From the NCBI GenBank assembly GCA_964442075.1, contig CAYTWH010000031.1, forward strand, positions 1 through 37,544: 37,544 bases of DNA. Direction: 5' to 3'. Positions 17,901 through 25,721 of the stretch are shown here, piece after piece. The stretch is from CAYTAU01 sp964442075. Lineage in GTDB: Bacteria; Bacteroidota; Bacteroidia; Bacteroidales; CAYTAU01. The translations under genes were made by a program, and so were the position numbers. The notes beneath the pieces are model-generated. The model did no database searches, was not told the origin of the DNA, and saw nothing but the letters and a program-made list of their open reading frames with translations. Position 1 is the first letter of the stretch. The number at the start of each line of letters is the position of its first letter.

Positions 17901-18568
17901 GAGTTATTAGGGTGTTTGGCATCAGTTAATCTAACTGCAGCATAAGCTGAAGCACCATAAGAACCCGATGTGAAATTTAATGTTATTGGTGAATATTCAA
18001 CTGTAACTGAATTATCACCTACAGGGAATGTAAAACTACCATTAGCGGTAAAAATTTTCCTTAATTCACCTGTACTACTTGCAACAAACATCTTTGAAGC
18101 TGATGGTGCACCAATAATTGATGCTGTTGCACTTAGGGTTAAATTGTTTGCCCCAAGAATTAAATTTCCATCTGTAAATGTAAAATCTCCATTTACGGTA
18201 ATATCTGTTGAAAGAGCAACATCATTTGTGTTGTTGATGGTTACTTTCTCAAAATCTGTTTGACTACCGAGAATTGTTTGTTGAGAAGTTCCTTCAAAAA
18301 TAACTTCCCCATCGGTGTCAACATTAATTAAAACCTGACCTGACGTGGCATTATTATTCCAATCGCCGGCAAGTTTAAATCTTCCATCAAGGTCTATTCT
18401 TCCATCGAAGCCACCTGATGAATTATTTGTGTAGTCTGCTTCGGTGCCACTAATTTTTATAACGGCTCCATTGGAGACCGATATTTTTGCACCGTTGTTA
18501 ACTATCCCCCGCTGTGCAAACGTAAACAGCGAAAGTAGAATCAAGAATCCTGTTACTGATACTCTCAT
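11981..18568 (-). CDS. Giant Ig/PKD-repeat T9SS type A cargo, 2195 aa
   Basis: The longest gene here. It has a signal peptide (1-19, ending FTFAQ) and an N-terminal beta-rich domain (about 20-300) with NGAKISVSNGAVIKI and repeated short strands, common at the start of Bacteroidota surface proteins. One SprB-like repeat follows. Then come about 23 tandem modules of 70-85 residues (about residue 394 to 2110). The basic module reads xADAGxDxTICxGESVTLxA, then TGGxxYxWxNG, then TYTVTVTDxNGCxxxDxVxV. A type A sorting domain closes the protein (from about 2115; ISIYPNPNDGKLFI, YDVDGRLVY, AEGAYTIRF). Three times (modules 3-4, 15-16, 21-22) a divergent pair of modules replaces the basic form. Role inferred: a long stalk or adhesin on the cell surface. 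The basic modules are so alike that assembly errors in copy number are possible. Confidence 0.93.
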   Translation of the reverse strand: MRVSVTGFLILLSLFTFAQRGIVNNGAKISVSNGAVIKISGTEADYTNNSSGGFDGRIDLDGRFKLAGDWNNNATSGQVLINVDTDGEVIFEGTSQQTILGSQTDFEKVTINNTNDVALSTDITVNGDFTFTDGNLILGANNLTLSATASIIGAPSASKMFVASSTGELRKIFTANGSFTFPVGDNSVTVEYSPITLNFTSGSYGASAYAAVRLTDAKHPNNSSPSHYITRYWKVSQNNISSFSCGITGTYLNADVFGTEANLFTGRWDNTNWFKLDAVNTVANEVSGSVSEFGDFTAGEQAMFCSPPVSIVNIPTNTTCIGGNDGAIDLTVTNTVPTVIYNWTTVGGSGLINGIEDQSGLTEGIYYVTVTDGNDCSATDMITISYNYSVTANAGSDDDLCPGQTDVQLNAGGGDFYSWLPSTGLNFDNINNPIANPASTTTYTVTVTDTHGCSDTDDVIVTVNTLPTADAGTDGVICNGESVTIDASGSSGTATLSYNWDNGIGIGVSHSVSPASTTIYNVTVTDGNSCTDTDNVQITVNDLPVVDAGVDDNVANGFAYTFGATCSSTNSYTVSWTPSALVTNPTVENATTVGLFSTQIFTLEVTDDITGCVNSDDITITVTGGVITANPEAVPDTICLGETVQLSANPGGGGGSYTFSWTPTASLNDPNIENPIATPTVNTTYTVDVFDGANHAIESVDVVVYSLPTAVAGADDAVCNGESVTLTASGGDTYNWDNSVTQGTPFVPVATTTYTVTVTDVNGCTDTDNLDVTVYSLPIANAGADDAVCDGYSITIDASGSTGTPTLIYDWDNGLGAGASHIVTPVGNTTYSVTVTDGNSCTAVDDVFITVNANPVASAGSDETICNGDNVDLTASGGSSYEWSTLETTQTINVSPTVNTTYTVTVTSGNSCTATDDVEVFINPLPPAFAGSDETVCEGESVTLTATGGTTYSWDNGVNQGVSFVPAATNIYTVTVTDVNNCSATDDVLVTVNINPIADAGANEVICEGEIVTLTGNGGASYEWSTLETTQSIDVSPAVTTVYTVTVTAANGCTDSDDVNVTVNPLPVADAGSDQTICEGDNITLTATGGNSYSWSDGVVQGVSFLPISTNTYTVTVQDVNGCTDTDDVIVTVLITPTAYAGVDQTICDGESVTLIATGGVTYNWNNGITQGTPFNPSATNTYTVTVIGANGCSDYDDVDVFVNPLPPAFAGSDEAVCDGGSLTLTATGGTNYEWSTLETTPSIDVTPTMTTTYYVTVTDANLCSAVDDVIVTFNDLPTAFAGNDQEVCDGGSVTLTATGGTSYVWDNGVTQGTPFVPVATATYSVTVTDANTCTGTDDVLVTVNPLPVANAGVNQAICDGESVTLSATGGDSYVWNNGVNQDVPFNPTFTTTYYVTVTDIKNCQDIDTVEVVVYDLPVVDAGIDQGILYGTSTSFDATVFGGTGAYTYYWTPSDSLVDPNIEDPTTTNLTQTNIFTLVVTDDTTGCQSSDNLTVTVTGGPLIVTPYAIADTICEGETAQLFAMPSGGSGIYTFDWTSTPVGFTSTDENPFVTPTVTTTYHVVVDDGSNIANADVIVVVNPLPVADAGLNDTICDGNSVTLSATGGVNYVWDNGVVQDVAFNPISNNTYNVTVTDINGCVDTDDVMVIVDPTPIADAGTDQTICEGESVTLSATGGTIYDWNNGVVQDIAFNPVSTSTYIVTVTNTYDCSDVDSVIVTVNPLPIADAGTDVTICNGEPVTLTATGGTTYDWSGGVTQGAPFNPSVTTTYYVTVTSAEACEAIDSVLVIVNPLPLADAGADTTICDGESVTLIATGGTIYDWSGGITQGISFNPVVTDVYTVTVTDANSCSAIDNLIVTVNELPFVDAGVDYSIPYLTDTILDATVSGGSGSYIYNWTPVDSLIDATIVDPTTINLHATTMFNLLVTDDITGCQNSDDAIVTIIGGPLVVNPDVIPDTICEGDEVQLYALASGGTGTYSYAWTSNPVGFNSSDENPLAYPIATTTYTVEVDDGSNIVSGFVTVFVYPLPVVDLGNDTTICAGLTLTLDAGAGYDEYYWSDGSSTQIITVDTSDIGLIPTLYYVTVTSIEGCETIDNINVTFEICPYITPEISIEPEISIYPNPNDGKLFISYKGFDKKMYLKIYDVDGRLVYNELVINSNNEFVQTVNLTNFAEGAYTIRFISKDFVKIEQLILYR
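12475..17395 (-). repeat. About 23 tandem Ig/PKD-like coding modules
   Basis: Within the 2195-aa gene the DNA repeats every 210-255 bp, one unit per Ig-like module. Recurrent nucleotide words on the plus strand include the block encoding ICDGESVTL and the block for TYTVTVTD. Units differ mostly at third positions and in the loop after W-x-N/S-G, so they are old duplications mixed with a few closer pairs. The divergent doublets lie near 16940-16445, 14320-13800 and 12975-12475. This is a protein-coding repeat, not a CRISPR or satellite. Confidence 0.88.
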
Positions 18569-18611
18569 AATTCAAAATTTTAGTTAAACATTAATTAATA
18601 AATAAAAATAT

Positions 18612-18638
18612 ATAGTTTCCTGTTTTTCAGGAATTACT
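18612..18638 (-). terminator. Possible hairpin after the fibre operon
   Basis: The 75-bp gap between the last fibre gene and the 2195-aa gene contains TTCCTG and CAGGAA arms (6 bp, 5-nt loop) near 18617-18635. On the minus strand this is followed by an A/T-rich stretch ending in several T residues about 10 nt later. It could be a weak terminator of the fibre operon. The T-run does not directly follow the stem, so read-through into the 2195-aa gene is equally possible. Coordinates may be off by a base. Confidence 0.35.
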
Positions 18639-18643
18639 ATCAA

Positions 18644-20857
18644 TTACTTTTTTGCAGATGCATTTACCATCTGCTTAATTTCTTCCATTTCTGCTTTTAA
18701 AGAATCAATCTGCCCTTGTAAATCATTATTTCTAGAAAAAAGTTCCTTGTTTTGCCTAATCAATTCTTTTACTGCGAATAAACTAATTCCAGCAATATCA
18801 CTTGCAGCAAGTGATTTTCCCAGATAAACAGGCTCATTTAAAACTCCGGTTCCAAAAGCCTGAAAAAAATCTTCAGCAAAAGGACTAATGTGGTATTCCT
18901 GAGTTTCTTTATAGAACCAACCTTTAATATCAAGATTTTCAATTTTAGAAAGCACATCTGATTCATTTAATTCTATAAATCTATCTTTTAAGGTTTTTGA
19001 AGAAGTATTTGTCCAAGTTCCACCATCTGTCAAAAATGCTTCATTTCCATTAGAGGCGTCTGTTCCAACCTGAAACGGATAAGTATCAGCCTGCCTGTTT
19101 ATTGCCAATCGATTGGCCATAAAGTCGCCATTAATTAAAGGTGAAATGCTGTTAGAAGAGTTCTCTATATATAATTTATTAGGTCCTAATTCGTCATAAC
19201 CTGCTTGATATCCAATAAATACACTACCACTTCCGGTTGACCAATAACCAGCATATGTGCCAATACTCACGTTTCTAATTCCATTTGTATTATTTAAGTT
19301 TGATTCTGCTCCAACATATACATTTTCTTCACCTAAAGAATTCATTCCCGAACTAATTCCTAAAAATACATTTGAGTTTCCTACATTATTCATAAAGCCA
19401 GCATGATTTCCCAGATATAAATTTCCAGTTCCAATTGTATTGTTAAACCCTGTTTGACGTCCCATAAAAATATTTCCACTAGCTGTTAAATTGTTATATC
19501 CACACTGATAGCCAACAAAAACATTATTTGTACCTTCGGTATTAGAATATCCAGCTTCTTGTCCAATAAAATTATTTACAAAACCTGCTGTATTACTATA
19601 TCCAGACATTGTACCAATCATAACATTGTAATCACCACTACTATTACTGCATCCTGATGAAAATCCCATAAAAATATTTTGTGAACCATTAACATTATTT
19701 ACACCTGAATTTTCTCCAATAAATATATTTTGTGAACCACTAATATCTAATTGTCCTGCCTTGCTTCCAATAAAAACATTACCGCCACCACTTTCATGCG
19801 CACTCCCTGCTTCAAAACCTATAAATGTATTATCACTACTTGTATTCATCTTGCCTGATTTGTACCCCATAAAAGTATTAAATTCTCCTCCGTCATTTAA
19901 GTAACCCGATTCATATCCAGTAAACACATTAAAATTTCCACTTTTATTACTTATACCACTTTTGTATCCAAAAAAGGAATTATATAAACCTGAAGTTATA
20001 GAATCGCCTGCCTGATGCCCAATAAAATAATTGTTAGGCGTTAAACGCATATAACTGGTAGAAGTACCAACACCCAGATTTTCAACTCCAAAACCAGAAA
20101 CAGTATCGCCTGTATATATTCGAGTACTGTCATCCTGAATAAATAAATAATTATCTGTTGTAGTTCCTTTAGCAGGATTATATCCTCCTACTGCAAATCC
20201 TCCTCTGCTACCTGTTGCTTTAGCAGGATTAAAATCATCATTAATGTATACTCTCACACTGTCAGGTGTAACACGAAGATATTCGTTTGTAACTCCTGCT
20301 TTTGCGGGATTAAAACCACCTACTGCAAAACCTCCTCTGCTGCCGTTTGCTTTTGCTCCACCGGCATCGTTAACCCAAATCCTTACTCCTTCCTGATAAA
20401 CTGCAAAAACAGTATCACCTGCATTATTTAATACAGCAAAAATTGATTCATCAATTCCTGTTGTTGCATCGGCTTTTACCAATAATTTATTTTCTGGTGC
20501 CGTTATACCAATACCAACATTATCATCAGTATTTGATAAATAAACATAATTACCATTTTTAGTCCATAGTTGACCTACAGATAAATTTGACCATGTTGAA
20601 CCTGTATAATAATAATATACATTTTCGTTAGTATCGAAAACTAACAAACCTGTTGCAGGTAAAACAATTGCATCTCTTTGAACACTTGTCATTCTTGGCA
20701 CTAAAAATCCTCTGGTTAAAGATTTCACATCAAGCATTGCGCTGCTGTGTGCAGTATATGCATTATCATCTGTTATTGCTATGTTTTGTCCTTCTACTAC
20801 GCTCAGGACACCAATTACTAGAATAAGTGTAATTGCAAATAATTTCAATCTTCTCAT
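18644..20857 (-). CDS. Fibre paralogue A: 17 head repeats, variant S74 cap
   Basis: A 737-residue protein, the last gene of the fibre array. Signal peptide 1-24 (LSVVEGQ end). Residues about 25-95 are the Bacteroidota head domain (AITDDNAYTAHSSAMLDVKS, then PATGLLVFDTNE). Residues about 110-265 hold the IFAVLN-GDTVFAVY segment and two RGGFAVGG motifs, the second ending in NPAKGTTTDNYL. About 275-570 contains some 17 units of about 16 residues (N-x-F-x-G-x-x-S/A-G-x-x-N). From about 617 comes a Peptidase_S74-like cap: SSKTLK keeps the S-x4-K spacing of the endosialidase chaperone dyad. The usual G-x-I-A-Q-D/E-V-E motif is replaced by ISPFAEDFFQAFG, so this cap is a distinct subtype. A coiled coil and the tail MVNASAKK end it. 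Probably a trimeric surface fibre; the ligand is unknown. It lies 31 bp after paralogue B. Confidence 0.88.
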   Translation of the reverse strand: MRRLKLFAITLILVIGVLSVVEGQNIAITDDNAYTAHSSAMLDVKSLTRGFLVPRMTSVQRDAIVLPATGLLVFDTNENVYYYYTGSTWSNLSVGQLWTKNGNYVYLSNTDDNVGIGITAPENKLLVKADATTGIDESIFAVLNNAGDTVFAVYQEGVRIWVNDAGGAKANGSRGGFAVGGFNPAKAGVTNEYLRVTPDSVRVYINDDFNPAKATGSRGGFAVGGYNPAKGTTTDNYLFIQDDSTRIYTGDTVSGFGVENLGVGTSTSYMRLTPNNYFIGHQAGDSITSGLYNSFFGYKSGISNKSGNFNVFTGYESGYLNDGGEFNTFMGYKSGKMNTSSDNTFIGFEAGSAHESGGGNVFIGSKAGQLDISGSQNIFIGENSGVNNVNGSQNIFMGFSSGCSNSSGDYNVMIGTMSGYSNTAGFVNNFIGQEAGYSNTEGTNNVFVGYQCGYNNLTASGNIFMGRQTGFNNTIGTGNLYLGNHAGFMNNVGNSNVFLGISSGMNSLGEENVYVGAESNLNNTNGIRNVSIGTYAGYWSTGSGSVFIGYQAGYDELGPNKLYIENSSNSISPLINGDFMANRLAINRQADTYPFQVGTDASNGNEAFLTDGGTWTNTSSKTLKDRFIELNESDVLSKIENLDIKGWFYKETQEYHISPFAEDFFQAFGTGVLNEPVYLGKSLAASDIAGISLFAVKELIRQNKELFSRNNDLQGQIDSLKAEMEEIKQMVNASAKK

Positions 20858-20888
20858 AATAATGTAGTTAGTTTCTATGTGTACAATT

Positions 20889-23153
20889 TTAATTGTTTAT
20901 TTTATCCATTTCTTCCTGCATTGTTTCAATTTTTTGTTGTAATTCCTCAATAATTTTTTGTTGCTCCTGAATTGCTTTCACCATTGGAACAACAAAAGTT
21001 GAATATCTTAAACCATAATGATCGTTTTTATTTTTAGGAGCATCAACACCACTAAAATTATAACCGACTTTTTGAGCAGCTATTTCAACATCCTGTGCTA
21101 AAAAGCCGGAATAAATAATTTGAGATTTTTCGACTTCTGAATCTTTTTGCTTAAGTGAATCAGGTACACCAAGATAATTATCAAGTTTGCTTACATCAAG
21201 ATTATATGTAACTGGTTTTAATTTTAAAATAAAATCTAAGCCGGCAACATTTTCTTGTATATTCTTTTTAAAACTTTTATCAGACAAAGTTGTCCAACTT
21301 ACTTGACCTCCAATACTTGCAACGCTATTACTACCCAATCGAATCTGATTACTTGCTGTAATAACAGTTTGATAACCTAATGCCGTTGAGTTAGTATAAG
21401 TACTGCCATTCCAAAATGACATACTCCCAACTGCTGTATTATTGATGCCAGTCGTATTATTGTATAATGCCCAGGTTCCAATGGAAACATTACTGCCTCC
21501 AGATGTATTCTTGTATAATGCCTGTTCTCCACAGGCTACATTACTCGATCCTGAATTATTAAAATATAAAGAAGTATTTCCAATTGCAGTATTACTATTT
21601 CCATTTAGATTATTATATAGTGTGTTATAACCAACAGCTGTATTATCTGCTCCTATAATATTTTGAAAAAGCGTCTCTGTTCCTATTCCAACATTATCAC
21701 ACCCTCCTTCATTGTTAAATCCACTTTGAGATCCAATAAAAATATTGTTATCGCCATAATCATTTACCATTCCTGTTTGATATCCTATAAAGACATTGTT
21801 GTCGCCATCGTAATTCGCCATACCAGCCTGATAACCAAAAAGGCAATTATATAAACCATTGTTATTACTTATTCCTGATTCATGCCCAATAAAATAATTA
21901 CTAGGAGTAAGATCTAAATAATTAGATGAACCAGTTGCCAAATCTCTAATCTCAAAACCAGCGTCTCCATTTGTCCAAATTCGTGTGCTATCATCCTGGA
22001 CAAACAGATAATTGTCTGACAAACTTCCTTTAGCAGGGTTAAAACCTCCAACTGCAAATCCTCCACGGCTACCATTAGCTTTTGCTGAAACGTAGTCGTC
22101 GTCAATATAAACTCTAACACTATCCGGGGTAACCCTAAAATATTCATTAGTAAACCCTGCTTTTGTAGGACTAAATCCTCCAACTGCAAATCCTCCACGA
22201 CTACCATTTGCTTTTGTCCCGCCGCCATCATCAACCCAAATTCTAACTCCTTCCTGATACACTGCAAAAACAGTATCGCCATTAGCATTTAACACACTGA
22301 AAATATCGTCGTTTATTCCTGCAATAGCGTCACTTTGCACTAGTAGTTTGCTATTTGGAGTTACTGCTCCAATTCCAACATTTCCTAAATTATAATAAAT
22401 ATCATTACCATTTTTTTCCCAGTAAGATGTATCGCTTAAATTAGTAAGATATATATTATTTCCATTTGACAAATACAAGGTATCATTTGAAAAATTTAAT
22501 ACTTGAAGTTCATTTGTTGGATCAGAATCTGCATCATTAATATTATCTGGGATATAAACAGAATTCCCATTACTTAAATCAAGAGTGTTACTTGAAAAAC
22601 TTAATATCTGAAATTCGTTTGTCGGATCAGAATCTGCATCATTAACATTATCAGGTAAAACAACATAGTTACCATTACTTAAATATAATGTGTCATTTGA
22701 TAAATTTAACAATTGTAATTCGTTGATTTCGCTTGTGTCATTGTTGTTAATATTGCCGGATTTATTGGCGTAAATGGCATACGGAACTGATAAAAGTTGT
22801 GATGTACCAATTACTTGATAAGTACCACCACTTGTTTCATCAAGCTCAATCTGAACAAAATAACTGTCGGCTCCCCAGTTTATTGTAGTAAAATCTCCAC
22901 TATATACCGTACCTCCACCTATTTCAATATTTATCAATCCAAATTGATTTGTAGTAGCAAAATGTTCCTCTCTATAAACAGTTACTCCGCCCGAATTAAG
23001 AATATCAATCATTATACCTACATTTTGGTTTTCTATTACAATACCAGACGCATCTCTAACTACAGCTTGATATTTGAAACTTTGTGGTGATTGAGCATAA
23101 GTTAAATTAATTCCAAAAACTAATGTAACAATAAATAAAAAAATCTTTTTCAT
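20889..23153 (-). CDS. Fibre paralogue B: different N-terminus, S74 cap
   Basis: A 754-residue protein whose front end differs from its neighbours. After the signal peptide (1-20, ending LTYAQ) it has the SPQSFKYQAVVRDASG domain (about 21-130) instead of the AITDDNAY domain. Three repeats of about 31 residues follow (about 140-235), each with LSNDTLYLSNGN and two with NDADSDPTNE. From there on it matches the family: the IFSVLN-GDTVFAVY segment, twin RGGFAVGG motifs, and about 11 head repeats. The later head repeats drift to the N-T-A-V-G-x-x-T-L form. A standard Peptidase_S74 cap starts at about 627 (SDKSFKKNI, FLAQDVEIAAQ, YSTFVVPMVKAI). The coiled coil ends EEMDKINN and lacks the LLNxSxKK tail found in most paralogues. 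An N-terminal domain swap is the simplest explanation. Confidence 0.88.
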   Translation of the reverse strand: MKKIFLFIVTLVFGINLTYAQSPQSFKYQAVVRDASGIVIENQNVGIMIDILNSGGVTVYREEHFATTNQFGLINIEIGGGTVYSGDFTTINWGADSYFVQIELDETSGGTYQVIGTSQLLSVPYAIYANKSGNINNNDTSEINELQLLNLSNDTLYLSNGNYVVLPDNVNDADSDPTNEFQILSFSSNTLDLSNGNSVYIPDNINDADSDPTNELQVLNFSNDTLYLSNGNNIYLTNLSDTSYWEKNGNDIYYNLGNVGIGAVTPNSKLLVQSDAIAGINDDIFSVLNANGDTVFAVYQEGVRIWVDDGGGTKANGSRGGFAVGGFSPTKAGFTNEYFRVTPDSVRVYIDDDYVSAKANGSRGGFAVGGFNPAKGSLSDNYLFVQDDSTRIWTNGDAGFEIRDLATGSSNYLDLTPSNYFIGHESGISNNNGLYNCLFGYQAGMANYDGDNNVFIGYQTGMVNDYGDNNIFIGSQSGFNNEGGCDNVGIGTETLFQNIIGADNTAVGYNTLYNNLNGNSNTAIGNTSLYFNNSGSSNVACGEQALYKNTSGGSNVSIGTWALYNNTTGINNTAVGSMSFWNGSTYTNSTALGYQTVITASNQIRLGSNSVASIGGQVSWTTLSDKSFKKNIQENVAGLDFILKLKPVTYNLDVSKLDNYLGVPDSLKQKDSEVEKSQIIYSGFLAQDVEIAAQKVGYNFSGVDAPKNKNDHYGLRYSTFVVPMVKAIQEQQKIIEELQQKIETMQEEMDKINN

Positions 23154-23192
23154 GTGTTTTAAAATTTTAAATGTTCGTTTATTAATAATATT

Positions 23193-25721
23193 TTATTTTT
23201 TAACTGATTGATTTAATAAAGTTTTTATATTTTCAATTTCTGCTTTTAAACTTTGATTTTGATTTTCTAAAACACTAATTCTATTTTCTTGACTTTTATT
23301 AATATTATTTTGTTCAATTAAAGCTTTCAACATTGGAGAAACTAATTTACTGTAACTAACTGTTTCTACTTCATTTTCATCATTATAACTAACAAATGAT
23401 GAATTAATTTTTTCTACTTCTTCTGCAATTAAACCATATTCTTTAGTTTTTAATTTATCTGTTTTGTAAATATAATTTACCGGTCTTAAGTCGTATAACC
23501 ATTCAATATTTTCCATATTTTTAATATTCTTTTTATATCTTTTTGAAGATGCGATATAACCCAACTGACCATCACTTCTTATATATAAATCTCTGTATGT
23601 AACAGCAATTGCATCAGCATAAACATTAGGCATAAATACTTCTCCTTCGGTTCTTCCAATCATAAGGTGTGGCCCATAAGTTGTAGGATCTGAATAACCA
23701 AATACTTTCAGATAATTATCAGCTCCATCATAAACCAAAGACATATTGTATTCATTACCTGAAATTTCGGATAAAACCAATTGTGATGAATTATTAGCAC
23801 CACCCGATGGAGCAATTATTACTGACCCCATAGTTGGGTCACCAACAATATGCAAATTTGCAAGTGGATTAGTTACTCCAATACCAACATTATCGGCAAA
23901 ATAATTAGCAGTACCACCAAAACCCCAACTAAAACATGTTCCATCATACCATATTGCTTCATCACCATTAACAGATAATGCAATTCCAGCTGGAATACCT
24001 TTTATTAAGTTAACTCTTCCTGCTATATCTAGCATATAATCAGGAGAAAGTGTTCCAATCCCCACTTCTCCACCCATGATTGCCATAGTATTATTATCAG
24101 CTACAATAGCTCCTGCTTGATTATTTAATGCAATCCCAAATGAATACATTCCATTTACTTTAATATCTCTTCCAAAAGCAATGGAATAGAAATTATTAGC
24201 TTCAGTTTCATCTCCAAAAGCAAACGATGTATAACCTGTTGCCACACTCCTGCATCCTCCTGAGAGAGAGTAATCTCCACTAGCGAATGTGTGATAACCA
24301 AAAGTCGTAGATGCATCACCAGTTGCCCATGTTTCACTTCCAAAAGCCATAGATGCATCTCCTTGAGACTCGTTAAAAAAGCCACATGCAAGTGAGTTAC
24401 TTCCGGTAGCATTACATTCATTCCCCATAGCTGTAGAGTAATTGCCAGATGCAAAAGTCGAATAACCCAAGGCACTAGCGTAATTCCCTGCATGAGCATC
24501 AGAACCAAGAGCGAGAGAATAATCACCCCAAGCATCAGATTCATAACCAAGTGCCATTGAAAATATGCCACTTGCCCATGAATTATTTCCAATAGCAAAA
24601 GCACCTAATACATCAGCTCTGGCACCCATTCCTAATGCAAAACTGTAATCACCATTTGCCTGTGTTGGAACACCTGTTGAGCTTCCATTAGGAAGCCTTC
24701 CAACAGAACCTATTGCATAAGCGCCTACTCCTTTTGCTTGTGATGAATCTCCAAAAGCTATTGAATTGTCAAATTCTGCATTTGCATAATTTCCAATTGC
24801 TGTTGAATTATTACCAAAAGCTCTAGAATGATATCCTAATGCTTGTGAATAATTTCCAATTGCTTTTGACTCGAAACCTGATGCAAACGAATTAACTCCA
24901 ATACTATCTTTACTTTCAATAATAACTCTTCCAGTAAGAAATGCTTCTTTTGTAGGATACCAGAGCACCCTTGGTTCGCTTGGAACTATTGTTTCAGTTG
25001 TATCCAGAGATACAATTAAATAATTTTCAGTATTTGTTCCTTTGGCAGGGTTAAAGCCTCCTACTGCAAAACCTCCTCTACTACCATTCGCTTTTGCTCC
25101 AACATAAGTTTCATCAATATATACTCTTACACTATCTGGTGTTACTCTTAAATATTCATTTGTTAAGCCCGCTTTAGCAGGATTAAAACCACCTACTGCA
25201 AATCCTCCTCTGCTGCCATTTGCTTTTGCTCCACCGGCATCGTTAACCCAAATTCTTACTCCTTCCTGATAAACTGCAAAGACAGTATCACCTGCATTAT
25301 TTAATACGGCAAAAATAGATTCATCTATTCCTGTTGATGCATCAGCTTTTACCAATAACTTATTTTCTGGTGTAGTTACACCAATACCAACATTATCATC
25401 AGTGTTTGATAAATAAACATAATTACCATTTTTGGTCCATAATTGACCTACTGAAAGATTTGACCATACAGTTCCAGTATAATAATAAAATACATTTTCA
25501 TTAGTATCAAAAATCAATAATCCTGTTGCAGGTGAGGCAATTGCATCTCTTTGAACACTTGTCATTCTTGGCACTAACATGCCTTTGGTTGATGATTTTA
25601 CATCAAGCATTGCACTGCTGTGTGCTGTATAGGCATTATCATCTGTTATTGCAATGTTTTGCCCGTAAGCAAAACTGCTTAACAAAATCAATAATATTGC
25701 TATCAATATTCCTTTATTCAT
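23193..25721 (-). CDS. Fibre paralogue C: YadA-type head, S74 cap
   Basis: An 842-residue protein. Signal peptide 1-20 (SSFAYG|Q), AITDDNAY domain, the GDTVFAVY segment and twin RGGFAVGG motifs as in the neighbours. The head then differs. After IVPSEPRVLWYPTKEAFL it has many YadA-type units of about 14 residues (A-x-G-x-x-S/A-x-A-x-G, for example NSTAIGNYANAEFDNSIAFG), as in trimeric autotransporter heads. Two VGIG-x-P segments follow, one with NPLANLHIVG. A standard S74 cap starts at about 724: SSKRYKKNI with the S-x4-K spacing, YGLIAEEVEKIN, VSYSKLVSPMLKA. A coiled coil and LLNQSVKK end it. Its ATG overlaps the stop of paralogue D (ATGA), so translation is probably coupled. The head matches H and the cap matches G, which marks it as a mosaic. 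Confidence 0.88.
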   Translation of the reverse strand: MNKGILIAILLILLSSFAYGQNIAITDDNAYTAHSSAMLDVKSSTKGMLVPRMTSVQRDAIASPATGLLIFDTNENVFYYYTGTVWSNLSVGQLWTKNGNYVYLSNTDDNVGIGVTTPENKLLVKADASTGIDESIFAVLNNAGDTVFAVYQEGVRIWVNDAGGAKANGSRGGFAVGGFNPAKAGLTNEYLRVTPDSVRVYIDETYVGAKANGSRGGFAVGGFNPAKGTNTENYLIVSLDTTETIVPSEPRVLWYPTKEAFLTGRVIIESKDSIGVNSFASGFESKAIGNYSQALGYHSRAFGNNSTAIGNYANAEFDNSIAFGDSSQAKGVGAYAIGSVGRLPNGSSTGVPTQANGDYSFALGMGARADVLGAFAIGNNSWASGIFSMALGYESDAWGDYSLALGSDAHAGNYASALGYSTFASGNYSTAMGNECNATGSNSLACGFFNESQGDASMAFGSETWATGDASTTFGYHTFASGDYSLSGGCRSVATGYTSFAFGDETEANNFYSIAFGRDIKVNGMYSFGIALNNQAGAIVADNNTMAIMGGEVGIGTLSPDYMLDIAGRVNLIKGIPAGIALSVNGDEAIWYDGTCFSWGFGGTANYFADNVGIGVTNPLANLHIVGDPTMGSVIIAPSGGANNSSQLVLSEISGNEYNMSLVYDGADNYLKVFGYSDPTTYGPHLMIGRTEGEVFMPNVYADAIAVTYRDLYIRSDGQLGYIASSKRYKKNIKNMENIEWLYDLRPVNYIYKTDKLKTKEYGLIAEEVEKINSSFVSYNDENEVETVSYSKLVSPMLKALIEQNNINKSQENRISVLENQNQSLKAEIENIKTLLNQSVKK

